Part shown: positions 1-11,269 of the stretch, piece after piece
Layout: each line of letters opens with the position of its first letter
How positions within the stretch are numbered: the first letter of the stretch is position 1
Assembly: GCF_014898055.3 (NCBI RefSeq)
Contig: NW_023604295.1
Span: 71,388,301-71,452,300, forward strand
Reading direction: 5' to 3'
Origin: Talpa occidentalis
Lineage: Eukaryota; Chordata; Mammalia; Eulipotyphla; Talpidae
DNA: 64,000 nt
Notes under the pieces: generated by a model
The model's database searches: none
Seen by the model: only the letters and a program-made list of their open reading frames with translations
What the model was told of the DNA's origin: nothing
Made by a program: the position numbers and the translations under genes

Positions 1-2764
1 AAGAATATTCTTCTGCCAGTTATTATTAGTAATACACCAGTATTTCACAACCATTAGTAATTTGAGTTAATCATTATAATTGCCATATTTCACTGAAACA
101 ATTCAACTTCTATAGCACTATATTGATAGTGGTATAATGATCTCTGTTTACGCTCCACCACACTTTGATTCTTGTGAACTCCTAAATTTCTTAAATATAT
201 AGCCTTCAAATAACCTGCACTATCTTGCAAATATAATCACTTACACAATTTTAAGCTAACTTAAAATTCTTACAACTTTGCCTTAAGTCTCATTATAGAA
301 ATTCCCTGGAACAATTCAGTACATTAATCTAGGATTTTGAATAACATGACCTTTTAAGAAAAAGATGAGACAATAAAATAAATATGTATAATAAGATCAA
401 TAGAGTTATAGTGATTATTTTAGTTGTCTAATGACATTTATGAGACAGAAAAATGTTCTAGTTTTTGTTTTTTTTTTTAAATTGGACTAGTTTTCAGTCA
501 TTCTCTCTTTGAAGTGCCAATGACCAAGCATGACATCAAATATGAAGGCAATGATTTAGCTACTTAGGCTTTCTGTAAAGGTTCAACTGGGTCAGAAGCA
601 ATGCCTTTCCTTATGAAGGGAAGTACTTTACATTTTATATGTAGAGGTAGACATGCAGTACAGTAAATACACTTTTGCTTTTCATTTTCTCTGTCTCTAA
701 TCAAGAGAATAGATAAGGCTCTTAAGTTTTCTGGATTTTTTTTTCTAAAGAAATGAAGCATTCTCCACTCTTCTACCCCACCTTTCTATATATGTGTCTA
801 TGTATTAAACTATTTTTTTAACTCAGAAAGCAGTAGTAATGATGTCACTTCATTGAATGTAAATTTTGTAGTGAATAAAATGTGCCACAAGCACATGTTA
901 TTCCTGATTTTATTTTAGAGGACCATATTTTCACATGTGCATTTTCTTCCTTTAAATGTTATTTCCTTGAGTTAATCAAAACATTAGCAAAATTATTAGT
1001 TTAAAGTCTCTTTCATTTAATATAGGAATTGTGCTCCAAAAATTATCCCATAAATAGGAATGATTGTTAAAAAACACTAATGTTTGGATCTTTTAAAATA
1101 GAATCTAGAGTGTAATATTTCATAAGGTTCATAAAAAATCCTATAGAGAGCAATATGACTTTGAGTGGGGAAAGAGGGAATTATCACATATGGTTTACAA
1201 ATTGCTTCATCAGATTCTTCACGTTTGCAAAACTGAAGAACAGCAATTCTGATTGGCTCAACAAGTTTAGGCAATCACCTTACAGATGCAGTAACAGTGA
1301 AGAAAGTTCAGTTCAATTTCTGCAAGCACTAGTCCAAATGAGAACTGCAAGCAAAGCAATGAGTAGTGATTTTTCCCCAGTTCTTAATGCTCTAGGCAAG
1401 GGATTCAATCCTTAGGCCTGTGCTATTGAGAACAGGGATGAATACTGAGCAATGGGTAGTGATTTTAGTGAATGTTGCTGTTGGCACTGGTAGAGAAGAA
1501 ATGACACAAATCAGACGGGAAAATAAAGGAGCTACTGGGAATAATAAAAGATAAGTAAGGCTATCAGTGCAAAATAATATTTTTATAAAATGATAAATGT
1601 GGAGAAATGACTTGTTCTCTTGAGACACAAAAACTTTTAAGAAGAAGTCATCTGATCTTTGGAGGGCTGTAAGTGTTAATAATGTACTTGGGGATATTTA
1701 AGTTATTGTTACTAGTTTGCTGATATTGCTGTTTTTAGGCTTCCAAATGGCTTTTGGGTAAGTAACAATCTTTCATTTAAAATCTGTCTGCCCTGCTGAC
1801 ACTCTCTGATCACATTGCTTACTCAGAGCAGGTGTTTCATGAAACCAGCTTTCAGTGCCAATAATGAAGCACCTTAGAGGGCCCATATCTCAGCACAGAT
1901 GTATGTAGTTTTGAAGTCTAAAATCTCCGGTGTGCTCAAATTTGGAAATTTAAAGCAAAGAGCAAATAGTTTCCCTGTGTAATGTTAATGTCTTTCTCTT
2001 CTTCTTTAGAAAATATGTGGGCTTCATGTGTTAGAAATGGATGTTATTTTCCCTGCATTATGGCACCGTAGGAAAGATCTGTGAGGCAGAGAAGCTTTTA
2101 TTCTCATTATACTGTATATGTGGAAGCACTGAGAAATATGAAATCCTTCACTGGTGCAGACTAAAAGATTTTCATTTCGTCTGGAGGGGAAATGTGCCAA
2201 AGTGGCTGAAAATAATTCAAGTAATTGGCAAAGAGCTGTACTCTAAGGAGCCTTTTGGTGTAATTTGATTTTGTGCCTTTTAGGGGAGCAAGTGAGATGT
2301 GATTCTATCTACCCCTGAGGGCCAAGAGATTTTGAACATTACAGAATTCTTAAGATAGATGATGATGAACTACAATGTCAAAAGACAACCTAGAATTATG
2401 ATATCCTTGAGAAATAATACGGATAATAAAGATAATGTTTAGCTGAGTTGGACAATGCCCTTACCATGCAGTTTATACTTTGCCTTAATGTTCATCTTAC
2501 TTAAAAGCTAAAATCAACTCTGCTTATAAAGTTATGGGACTATTTCCAAATTCCACAAGGGTTGTAGTAACAGAGGATGAAAATAACCAACTTAGAGTCA
2601 CTCATTTATAGATGGGCATCAAGGGCATTTCAAGACAAGTATCCTATTTATTGCAAGTCCTAGATAAACTTGCAGAGCAACTAAGTTTGCTTTGGCACAC
2701 TCCCACTTCAGTACCCATCAATATCTCCTCCAATTTTGGCCTTTTTTGCATATTTTGGATTGAT
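1..2764. other. AT-rich unique sequence, no gene
   Basis: I find no gene, RNA or repeat family I can name in this stretch. The open frames are short, lack recognisable domains and sit in AT-rich DNA with homopolymer runs. Highly diverged repeats could be present but are beyond recognition by eye. Confidence 0.5.
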
Positions 2765-2860
2765 TCAAGACATCCAGTATATCAGTTGCCATGTTGTACA
2801 CCTTAAATCTATTGAACGTCATTTGTCAATTAAATCTCAAGAAGGTTGAGAGAAAAATAA
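2765..2860 (+). mobile_element. Ancient LINE-1 3' end fragment
   Basis: The segment reads like the 3' terminus of old mammalian L1 elements: a 'tgtacaccttaaat' block followed by 'gtcaattaaatctcaa'. The same terminal pattern recurs in diverged form at about 18770-18815. The fragment is short and diverged, has no visible target-site duplication, and contains no coding potential. Confidence 0.5.
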
Positions 2861-2869
2861 GAAACAACT

Positions 2870-3780
2870 GAATCCCCATTCCCAATCCTATCAGCAAAAC
2901 CTGAGTAAAGATCCTAAACATAGATCCTCATATGACTCAATGAAGCACCCAAGTCTGCCAGGATGGTATCAGAATGAAGATTTACATGCCTCGCTGAAAA
3001 TAGAAAGCCTTCTCACTTCATGGCAAAGGTGGAAACCACATGGGATCCAGGATTGCTGCACACAACCAGAGATGATATGAGGCAACCCCTTCTCAACCTC
3101 CCTGCCAGTGTGGTATTAAAGGAGGCCAAGAGGAAATCCTGGACACTGTCAGCATTCCCACAGTAAGAAGTCTTTCCCACCATTGCCCATGTCCATGCAG
3201 CTACATGGAGGGTAACAAGGAGACACACCTTTCCCAGTTCTGGTGAGGAGGGGCACAAAAAGGGGGTGAATATAGGGCCACTAAGGACTATACTTTGCAT
3301 TACCCGGCATAAAGGACATATCCCCCAACAGATGAGTCCCTGGGCTTGTATCCCTACTTGAAAGTAATGAAATACTATAGTGCCCCTTCACCTTTGTCTG
3401 CCAACATGGCATTATAAGGAGATTTACTGAAACATAAGATATAAATACAAGCCAGACTCTCATAACATAATACACAAAATGTCCAGGATACAATTTAAAT
3501 ATCAATCACTGGATTCGATTAATGACATTAAGAAGTTGTGCAAGGATCAGTTATCATTTTATGTAACGGGAGACTTATTTTCAAAACACAACATAGTAGA
3601 ATGCCATCAACTCTGTACATAAGTCCATCAAAAATGAATAAAACTTTAATTTGATTGTCATTCAAAGGCACTTATTACTACGCAAAGATAACCAATAAAG
3701 AGGAATAATCAAGAACTAGAAATCCAGCAACAGAAGTGAAATGAAGGGAATTTCCATAATCACAACTGCACAGCAGGCTT
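2870..3780 (+). mobile_element. Probable ancient LINE-1 5' region (L1M/HAL1-like)
   Basis: This segment is less AT-rich than its flanks and resembles the 5' UTR and pre-ORF1 region of old mammalian L1 elements. The clearest block is 'aaaatgtccaggatacaat' near 3476-3495, which is characteristic of that region. Short ORFs through it on the minus strand have no recognisable domain. The family call is from memory of consensus patterns. A different ancient repeat or diverged unique DNA is possible. Confidence 0.4.
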
Positions 3781-3978
3781 AGAAAATTAATAGTAGGTAC
3801 AGAAAAGCAGTAAGATTAAAATTTGTTCCAGGGAGAATCTGATGGAGATTTTCAGACAGAATTTCCTGAAGTAGGATAGAATTTCCATTTTCTCTATGGA
3901 AAAAATAATCTGGTATATTTGATCATATAGAAAACTGTATTGAGAGACTGATGGAGGATGTGAAAAGAAGTGGTACAT

Positions 3979-4274
3979 AGAAAACTAGACAGGCCTCCCC
4001 AGTGACGCAGCGGGTTGAGCGCCACGTTATGAAGCTGCCTGCAGCCTCTGCATCTCGGGTTCGATTCCTGGCCAGCCAGGGTGAAACCCACAAGGCATGG
4101 CGGACCTCTCCTGCCTCACCCACTGCTCCCCTCAGCAGTGTCTTTGGTCTATCTGCCTGTTCTGCTCCCTGCTCTGTCTCCAGTGAATTGTCTCACCCTC
4201 TCGTGCCTCTGACTGCACCCCAGTTCTTAAATAAATAAAAAATTAAATAAATAAATAAATAAGAAAACTAGACA
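3979..4274 (+). mobile_element. tRNA-derived SINE, type A, with 13-bp TSD
   Basis: A full-length SINE occupies 3992-4261. It has a tRNA-like head with pol III box A near 4005-4020 and box B ('ggttcgattcc', 4058-4068), then a CT-rich body ('cagacctctcctg'-like, 'cagcagtgt', 'ctgcctgttctgctccc'), then an (AAAT)n tail. Perfect 13-bp target-site duplications AGAAAACTAGACA lie at 3979-3991 and 4262-4274, which proves retrotransposition. ORFs running through it on either strand are repeat artefacts. Confidence 0.95.
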
Positions 4275-7200
4275 AATGAGTGCAGGAAATAATTGACTCT
4301 AGGAGAAAGAGAAAAGAAATCAAGATACTGCTCATTGTGCAGTGAGTAGTATTTATGTAGGATAGCATAAAAATATAACTGCAGTTTCAAACTGGGACAT
4401 GATATTGGAATAATGAAGGAGAAACTGAGAAGAAGTTGTAATAGAGCTAAATTCACACCTGTCTTAATAGGAAGTCAACAGATAAGGTCTAAACTATATA
4501 CATCAGGAATTAACAATATTATTATGTTAATTAGAAATATGAACTCAAGTGCACAGAAGAAAAGGTTAAAAGAGTTGAGAGTAAGGCTAATAGAGAACAA
4601 GGCAGCAAGTGAGAAGAGGAAGAGCACAGAAGTGCGTATTTTTAGAAATAAGATTTTAATACTGTTTTTGCCTATTAACTGGGTGTGTATCACTTTAATT
4701 TAAAGTTTTAAAATAAGAAAACTACAAAAGTATATAGAGTATTAGTTTTATGTATGTTAACTTTGTAAAATCGAACATACTATATTAAAGTATTGAGAGT
4801 TATAAAACCAGAGGTGACCTTTTGTCCTTACCTCTTATAGTGTATCAAATTGTGTAAGCAAATGATGCAATCAGATTTTTAATAATTTTCCAGAGTTCCA
4901 GGGAAATGTTTTCAGCTCTATAAAACTAAACACAACTCTACATAAAAATCATCCCTTGCATATCTATGGAATGAATTGTTCAGGACTGTAATGAGTTATT
5001 AGTCTAAGGAAAAACACATTGTACCATGAGTTTAGTCTTCCTCACTTTAGTTCCTATTTATTTTTCCCTCTTTTCTATTCTTTCAAGGGTTTGGTTTTAC
5101 TTTGAAAAAATAAATCATTTTGCATTATCTGGACCATATACATCAATATAGAAACCTGTTCTGTTCTGGTTTCAGACCATCCTATACTTCTCCAGCAGGG
5201 AAATATACACTTGAAATGATGCTATGAAAGAATGAGAACATCAGAGAGGAAATGCGTGAAAGTAGGAAAGCAGTGAACAGGAGCACAGTTAGGAGGTGGA
5301 AATGAAGAGAGAGGGAACAGCAATCTCTCTACCTCAGGCTATAGTCAGTAACTCTCGTAGAGTAATAGAGAGGAAAGGTGCTACAGATTTATCATGAATA
5401 CAACTGCTCAGAGAAATCCAGAGACACCCGCGTCATTTTTCTCTTTAAACATTTCATTTAATTTAAATAAATTCAGTCTGCTCACAAGAAATTTTTTAAA
5501 GCCCTTTTCTTTCTAATCGCCAATAATTTCAGAAATCTAAATGATCCAAAACATGTTTTCAAAAACATAATTTCCTCTAACCCCACCACCACCCCAAAAA
5601 GAATCTCTAGTATGGAAGTAAATTTCAACCTTTAGCTATGGCTACTCTGACTTTTCCAGGCTTATTTCTTCTTCAGACAAATTCCATTCCCCCAGAAGCT
5701 ACTCTATCAAGAGCTTCTCAACCATGCTATTAATGTGAAAATGAAAAATCTGCTATATAGAGGCAGCACTCATGGGAAGAAGCATGCTGGCTCAGTGAGC
5801 TTCTAAGACTCTTGATTACCTGGAATTCCTGAAGCTTTTGCAGTTGTTAATGTACCTCTTGCAAAATAATGAGATTTCAACCTTTTTCAAACATAGTGGC
5901 TTTGCTTTTCCTTAGACAAACTGTTGTACACATTTTATATTTCTAATTCCAAATTTCCTCTGGCCGTCTTCCCAGCAATGCCTACTTGCATTCTACCTGC
6001 CATTTGCTTTTAATCTAGAAACCAAAATAACAATAATTATTCTATCAGATAGCAGGTGATGTTTCCAAATATATAGTTGAGGAGGAATGTTTTTCTTTTA
6101 CCCCTCTGAGTTGAAATAATATGCTAGTTAATTCAAAGTAAGACATTGTACTATTTAACTTGTAAAATTATTAAATAACCATTAAAAGAAATATGTGGGT
6201 TGGGAGAAGCCTTACTTTAAGGCAGCTAAAGTTTGCTAAGGTGACTTACCTTCACTTCAGAAGAATGAAAGTTTTACTAAGTTCTAATATTTATAGTTTT
6301 TGTATCACTATAGACTTAGCTTCATTCAACATATTGACAAGAAATTTATCCCAGTGGACAAAAATTCAATCTTAATATATGAAATCCCTTTGCCAAGGCA
6401 TAGCATTTTCTTTGAACTTCTATTTTTTTGGGATCCTTAAAATGTTCACATTTCTCCCTATGAGTTAGCAGAATTTTGATATTTCTGTAGTATAAATCAT
6501 GAATCCCAGAAGCATATTTTTTATATTGGTGAAATTCTCCCTTACTGTGATCTTGCAGCTAAATGAAGTTTATAGTAAGGCCGTTCAGGGTCTGGTGCTA
6601 TAATATTTGTAATTGTTTAAGGTTTGGCAAAATGACCAAAAAAATGTGGCATTTCTTTTTTCTGTCAGTTCTTTTTGTTACTCTAATTTCTTCATTTTCC
6701 CTTTGCTGATTTCTAGGGTACTACTTAACAATTTAAATATGGGCTGATTTTAGAATGAAGAATATATTAAACCCCAGTAAAACATGCACCACAGGAGATT
6801 TTTAATATAGAAGATGAATATGGATTTGTGAGCAAAAATTATCAAGCCTAATTTGATAACCTGAAAAATACTATGGGAAATGGTAGGTTAGTGATAATGT
6901 TTGATCATAAAAATATCCTACTCTTTTATTAGATTTTGGTTTTAGTTTTGGTTGAATCTGGTATCACTAAGTCCCACCATAAAGCAGTTATAAAATATAT
7001 ATGGCACTTATATCAAAATCTTTAGAATGCTAAAATGTATACTTTTGATTCCATTGTTGGTTGGGTGACCAAACGTAATTAATTTGGTGCACATAAAATG
7101 ATGCTTTAACTTTATTTTATACTGAGAGCAGAGTTCCACATGGGTTAATTTTGTAGACAAATGAAGCTGTAATATTTTAAAATTATTTTTTTGTAGGTGG

Positions 7201-8034
7201 TATTAAATTTTACAATTACAACTCTCAGATATGCAGTCATATTGATCCACTATAGCTCTGTGAGTAATCTTAATTTATTTCACTTTTTCCCATTTCTTAA
7301 AATGAAGGTAATTTCAATCTTGGAAATTCTAGAGTTTATACAATCTCTATTTAAATCTCTATCTCCTGGAGAACACTATGAATCAATACAGTGTTTTTAC
7401 ATCTCTCTTCATTTTCCCTTCTCCCTGTATGGTCTGACTATAGGGAAAGTTGATGTCACATAAAAGCAAAAATAGAGAGAGTGGTAGGAGGGGAGTAAGA
7501 AATGGAAGTGGGGAGGAGGAGAATTTACATGACAGACAAGGAGGAGGCTGGTTACCTCATCCTCACCCGGAGAATAATGATCAGATTCTTAAGTAAAGAG
7601 GACATATTCACTGATAAATCTACAACTGAATAAGACAAACCCAATATCCATTATTATAGGTCAAAAAAGGATGAGCAGTGATTGTTTCTCCATCTAAGAA
7701 AAGAGAAGAAATACCACATTTACCACATTATGATAACTTCTGAGATTACGGGGGAGGGGGATAAATGACTTCCCCAAAGAAAGCAGATTGTCCTCAGCCT
7801 CCAGGGATTTCATTGTTCTTAGCCCAAATACTCTGCATGCCAGAGTGAGTCATCTTGAGGAGATCAGTTCTAAATACTTTGGGGTGGTCTGATCTGGGTA
7901 TCTTAACCTGTTTCTAAAGTATCAATTTGCCTTCTAGATATGACACAAAGTCAGTTTTAGTTATGTCCTTTAAAATGTCTTTATAATATCCAAGTCCAAT
8001 CTTTTATTCTACCATATATTAACTTAAATAATAT
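4275..8034. other. AT-rich unique sequence, no gene
   Basis: I see no gene or nameable repeat. The stretch includes a short purine-rich tract at about 7466-7550. Short ORFs (for example at 4413-4703 and 7197-7463) lack domains and appear to be chance frames. Confidence 0.5.
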
Positions 8035-8160
8035 AAATTGGGAATAATAGCAATCTCTATCACATAGAGAGTTGTCAGGAATTAGTAAGATAATTAAAAT
8101 AAAGTGCCTACTACAGGGCTTCCTTGTAAATGCTCGATAATGGTTAGCTATTCCTGTTTT
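8035..8160 (+). mobile_element. MIR SINE (ancient)
   Basis: This is the 3' half of a MIR element: 'gggaataatagcaatc..atagagagttgtcaggaatta..gataatt..aaagtgcctactacagggcttcc..aatgctcgataatggttagctatt' follows the MIR consensus order (Ggataataat, GttgTgAggattaaat, aAGtGCctagcAcagtgCctgg, TGCTCaATAAatG). It is heavily diverged, as expected for a pre-eutherian insertion. Confidence 0.8.
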
Positions 8161-8524
8161 AAAATTATTAACTATATGGGGACTTCTTCAAGTTCTATTG
8201 AATATAAGTTCCTATTCTGAATAAAGTCACATGATTTGCTTTTAGAGTTTCTCTCTTCAAATCAGAATTAGTTGCTATTCCTCACTTTTTCTCCACTGTA
8301 GAAGGTAAGGCAGAAAAAACAGTAAAGTGAGGGCCTTTCATTATTGGAAAACCAAGTAATCAAAAGGGGGCAGTTTAGATTCCAGAATTAGGACTAGGTG
8401 ATTAGGACTGTTATGGGGCAACCCCAATATAAAACGGGTTGCCTGGCTGTGGGTCCTCACCTGCGCACTTAAAAGGGACTTACTAATACTCCACTACAGG
8501 CACACACAAAAGGTTAATAAAAGG

Positions 8525-8530
8525 TTTATT
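8525..8530 (-). promoter_or_regulatory. LTR poly(A) signal AATAAA
   Basis: TTTATT on the plus strand reads AATAAA on the minus strand. It lies in the R region of the solo LTR, about 180 bp downstream of the TATA box. Activity is unknown. Confidence 0.6.
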
Positions 8531-8706
8531 TACAAGTGAAAGGGAATTAAGGAAATGTACAACTCAGGAAGAAAATAGGGAAATAAAGTCTTTAATGTGT
8601 CCTATCCACCGACCTGGAAACCCAAAGGCACTCTCAGAGCTGGCCTGAGGCTGCGAGCTGGCAGAGAGCCAAAATGGGGGATCCCTCCAAAGCCCACGTG
8701 TCTGGC

Positions 8707-8712
8707 TTTATA
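8707..8712 (-). promoter_or_regulatory. LTR TATA box
   Basis: TTTATA on the plus strand gives GGTATAAAGCC on the minus strand, inside the U3 of the solo LTR. It is correctly placed upstream of the poly(A) signal and could have been the retroviral promoter. Present activity is unknown. Confidence 0.55.
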
Positions 8713-8874
8713 CCAAACCTGGCTGCTTAACCCCACCCTCAGGTCCCAGCTACCTTCCCTTTGGCGGTGATGGGATTTGGAGTTCCCAGTGTCTTTTGGC
8801 TTTGGTCTGGAGTGGGGGTGGAGTCCACAAAGTCTGTATGGATTTAGCTTTAGGACATCCTTTTCCCCCTAACA

Positions 8875-9501
8875 ATACCTTTTATTTTATTTATTTTTTA
8901 TCACTCTTGCGGGCATTCATGTCATAGCAATAAGAACTTACTTTTTTTTTTGGAAAGTAACAAGCCCCTTTATAGTTGCAATGTGCACAATAGAGAACTG
9001 GGGTCACATCTGATCACATTTTGTTTTTTTTATATTTTAATTTTATATAGTTTTATGTTTATAGCAGCACTATTTACAATAGCTAAACTATGGAAACAAC
9101 CCAAATGCCCAAAAATAGATGACTGGATCAAGAAGATGTGGTACATATGCACAATGGAATATTACTCAGCAATCAAAAAAGATAAACTCATGCAATTTGC
9201 AGCAAAATGGATGGAGCTGGAAGGGATCATGCTCAGTGAAATAAGCCAGAAAGAAAAAGAAAAATACCAGATGGTCTCACTCATAGCAGGAACTTAGAAA
9301 ACCTAAATAAGGGACCAGGAAAAAGACTAATTGCAATAAAGTAAAAATCAAAATCAACAAGCAACTATAAACCAGAAACACACTACCACACTGGGAGTTG
9401 GGGTGGTGGAGGAGTAGGGAATTGTATGGGGACTACAACCAAGATGAAAATGTATACATTGTGCAAAAGTGAAAAATGATGTAAAAGATACCTTTTATTT
9501 T
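8875..9501 (+). mobile_element. 5'-truncated LINE-1 (ORF2 C-terminus + 3' UTR) with TSD and extra 5' sequence
   Basis: From about 9053 to 9487 this is a young L1 tail. It encodes the last ~80 residues of ORF2p (MFIAALFTIAKLWKQPKC at the start, SQKEKEKYQMVSLIAG at the end, stop near 9295), followed by the L1 3' UTR and the terminal 'gaaaaatgatgtaaaa'. ATACCTTTTATTTT occurs at 8875-8888 and again at 9488-9501, a 14-bp target-site duplication. Between the left repeat and the L1 start lie about 160 bp (8889-9052) that I cannot match to L1. The insertion abuts the 3' edge of the solo LTR. Confidence 0.85.
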
Positions 9502-9549
9502 CATCAAGGATATTTTTAATTATTTTTTTTTAATATTGCATTTAAAAAC

Positions 9550-9875
9550 TATTTATCTTGGGCCTCCCTGGTGGCACAAGGGGTTAAGCACTGCACTATG
9601 AAGCAATCCACAGCCTCTGCAGCATGAATTCGATCCCTGCCAGTCGATCCCGGCTGGCCAGGGAACAACACACATGGTATAGCAGACCTCTCCTGTCTCA
9701 CCCCACCCACTGTTCCCCTTAGCAGTGTATTTCAGTCAGTCTGCCTGTTCTGTTCCCCATTCTGTCTCTGGTGAATCTTCTCACCCCCCACCTCCCACAT
9801 CTCTGGCCTGTACCCCAGCTCTTGTATGTATAAATAAATCTTTAAAAAATAAATAAGTAAAATAAAAACTATCTT
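9550..9875 (+). mobile_element. tRNA-derived SINE, type A
   Basis: A full-length copy starts at about 9560 ('gggcctccctggtggcacaag'). The box A region is at 9571-9590 and box B near 9628. It ends in 'cttgtatgtataaataaatc' and an A-rich tail at about 9860. Imperfect flanking repeats ('aaaaactatttatcttg' on the left, 'aaaaactatcttagtt' on the right) are consistent with a diverged TSD. The head carries a small duplication ('cgatccctgccagtcgatcccgg'). Confidence 0.92.
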
Positions 9876-10142
9876 AGTTATTGGTTTTTTTTTAGTGTCC
9901 TCTTAAATTTGTGCCTGGAATAAAATCATTTTATACTAATTCCAACACTGATAAATAATTTAAAATAACCATGATGGAATCCAAGTAAGGAGGAAAAGGA
10001 ATCTATCTTTAAATAACATATTAGGAAAGAGTTGAAAACTCAAATAATTGCATGGGTAAAGAAGTTGATACAAGTGATTCAAGTGGATATGAGGTAAGAA
10101 AGTGATATGTGATGAGACCTGTTGATTAAAACAGAGGTGTTG

Positions 10143-10420
10143 AAATTCAGATTTTTTTAAAGATTTATTGATTCATGCATACAAGAACTGGGGTGTAAGC
10201 TAGATGTGCCAGGGGTGAGAGGAGTCACCAGAGACAGAGTGGGGAGCAGAACAGGCAGATCTACTGAAAAACACTGCTGAGGGGAGCAAGGCAGGAGAGG
10301 TCTGCTAAACTATGTGGGTCAGTGCCCTGGCTGGAAGGGATCTAACTCCAGCTGCAGTGGCTGCCATAGCTTGTAGAGATGTCTTTAACCCCTAAGCCAC
10401 CAGGGAGGGCACAGATTCAG
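10143..10420 (-). mobile_element. tRNA-derived SINE, type A (first of a tandem pair)
   Basis: A minus-strand SINE with its A-rich tail (poly-T here) at the left and its tRNA head ('ccaccagggaggg') ending at about 10411. It is flanked by (A)ATTCAGATTTTTT at 10144-10157 and GATTCAGATTTTTTTTT at 10414-10430. A second SINE in the same orientation follows directly. Confidence 0.9.
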
Positions 10421-10738
10421 ATTTTTTTTTAAGGATTTATTTATTTATGTATACTTGAACTGGGGTACAGTACAAATGTGTGGGGGGTGAGAGGATTCAC
10501 CAGAGACAGAGTGGGGAACAGAACAGGCAGATTGACTGAAATACACTGCTGAGGGGAGCAGCAGGCAAGTTCAGGAGAGTTCTGCTGCTGTACCATGTGG
10601 GTTGCTCTGGCAGAGGGGGAGGGGGCTGGGGGGGGGCGGCAGGGGGAATGGAACTTCTGCTGCAGTGGCTGCAGAGAGCTTAGCTTCATAGGTTGCATCT
10701 TAACCCCTTGCGCCACCAGGGAGGCCTCAAATTCAGAG
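10414..10738 (-). mobile_element. tRNA-derived SINE, type A (second of a tandem pair)
   Basis: A minus-strand SINE from the poly-T at about 10421 to the head ending 'gccaccagggaggcct' at about 10728. ATTCAGA precedes it (from 10415) and follows it (10731-10737). With the neighbouring SINE this makes three copies of the same target, so two insertions used one site. A G/C-rich tract (10617-10640) interrupts the head. Confidence 0.9.
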
Positions 10739-10740
10739 TA

Positions 10741-11044
10741 CTGGAGTAGGGAATAAAGATTTGTGTTGTTTCCACTGTGAGGCACTATAAGTCTTCCATA
10801 ATGCTCTTAAGTGAGGTTACTGGATCTGAATTTAGCATTAATGTCTTTCTTATATCCACTTGCTATTCATTGTCTCATATTAAGGACAAAGAAAATCAGT
10901 TAAGGAAACAGATTTGTTTTTAAGTGAAAGAAGTGGCTCTCAGAAATGCACCCAAAATTTCTTCTATAGGTAAAATTGGACATATTTTAAATCAAGAACT
11001 TTTGCCATCCCTGTATTTTGAAAGGGAGCCATATTGAAAATCAT
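10741..11044. other. Unique sequence, no gene
   Basis: No gene or recognisable repeat seen. Confidence 0.5.
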
Positions 11045-11268
11045 GAATAGCTTTGGAGTAAATCGTATCTACATTCAGATGCCAACTCTGCTGCTGTAAT
11101 TGTGAAGTTCAAACAGGTAATTTTCATTCTATTTCTGTATTCCTGATCTGTAAAACAGGACTAAAATTTCACATCTCATAGGGTTATTATTGTAAAGAAC
11201 AAATATAAATAAGGTGATTTGTACATGACAGTTGTCAATAAATCATTAGCTCATAGTAGTATAATTAT
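11045..11268 (+). mobile_element. MIR SINE (ancient, near full length)
   Basis: The segment follows MIR from the tRNA-like/core part ('tttggagtaaatc..agatgccaactctgctgc..taattgtgaagttcaaacaggtaatttt') through 'tgatctgtaaaacaggactaaaatttcacatctcatagggttattattgtaaagaa' to 'aataaatcattagctcatagtag'. The order and spacing match MIR. It is strongly diverged with no surviving TSD. Confidence 0.8.
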
Positions 11269-11269
11269 T

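Larger units (their letters stand above)
8409..8874 (-). mobile_element. Solo LTR of an endogenous retrovirus (minus strand)
   Basis: The segment begins TGTTATGGGG and ends CCCCCTAACA, giving the TG..CA ends and near-perfect terminal inverted repeats of an LTR. Read on the minus strand it has LTR architecture: a GC-richer U3, a TATAAA box (complement at 8707-8712), then about 180 bp downstream an AATAAA poly(A) signal (complement at 8525-8530), then a U5 ending in GCCCCATAACA. No gag, pol or env adjoins it, so it is a recombinational solo LTR. The 3' flank was disturbed by a later L1 insertion and no clean 4-6 bp duplication is visible. The family is not identified. Confidence 0.75.

Noticed and set aside
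9560..9640. tRNA-like heads with box A and box B as true tRNA genes
   Set aside because: The cloverleaf is not maintained, each head continues into a SINE body and A-rich tail, and TSDs flank the units.
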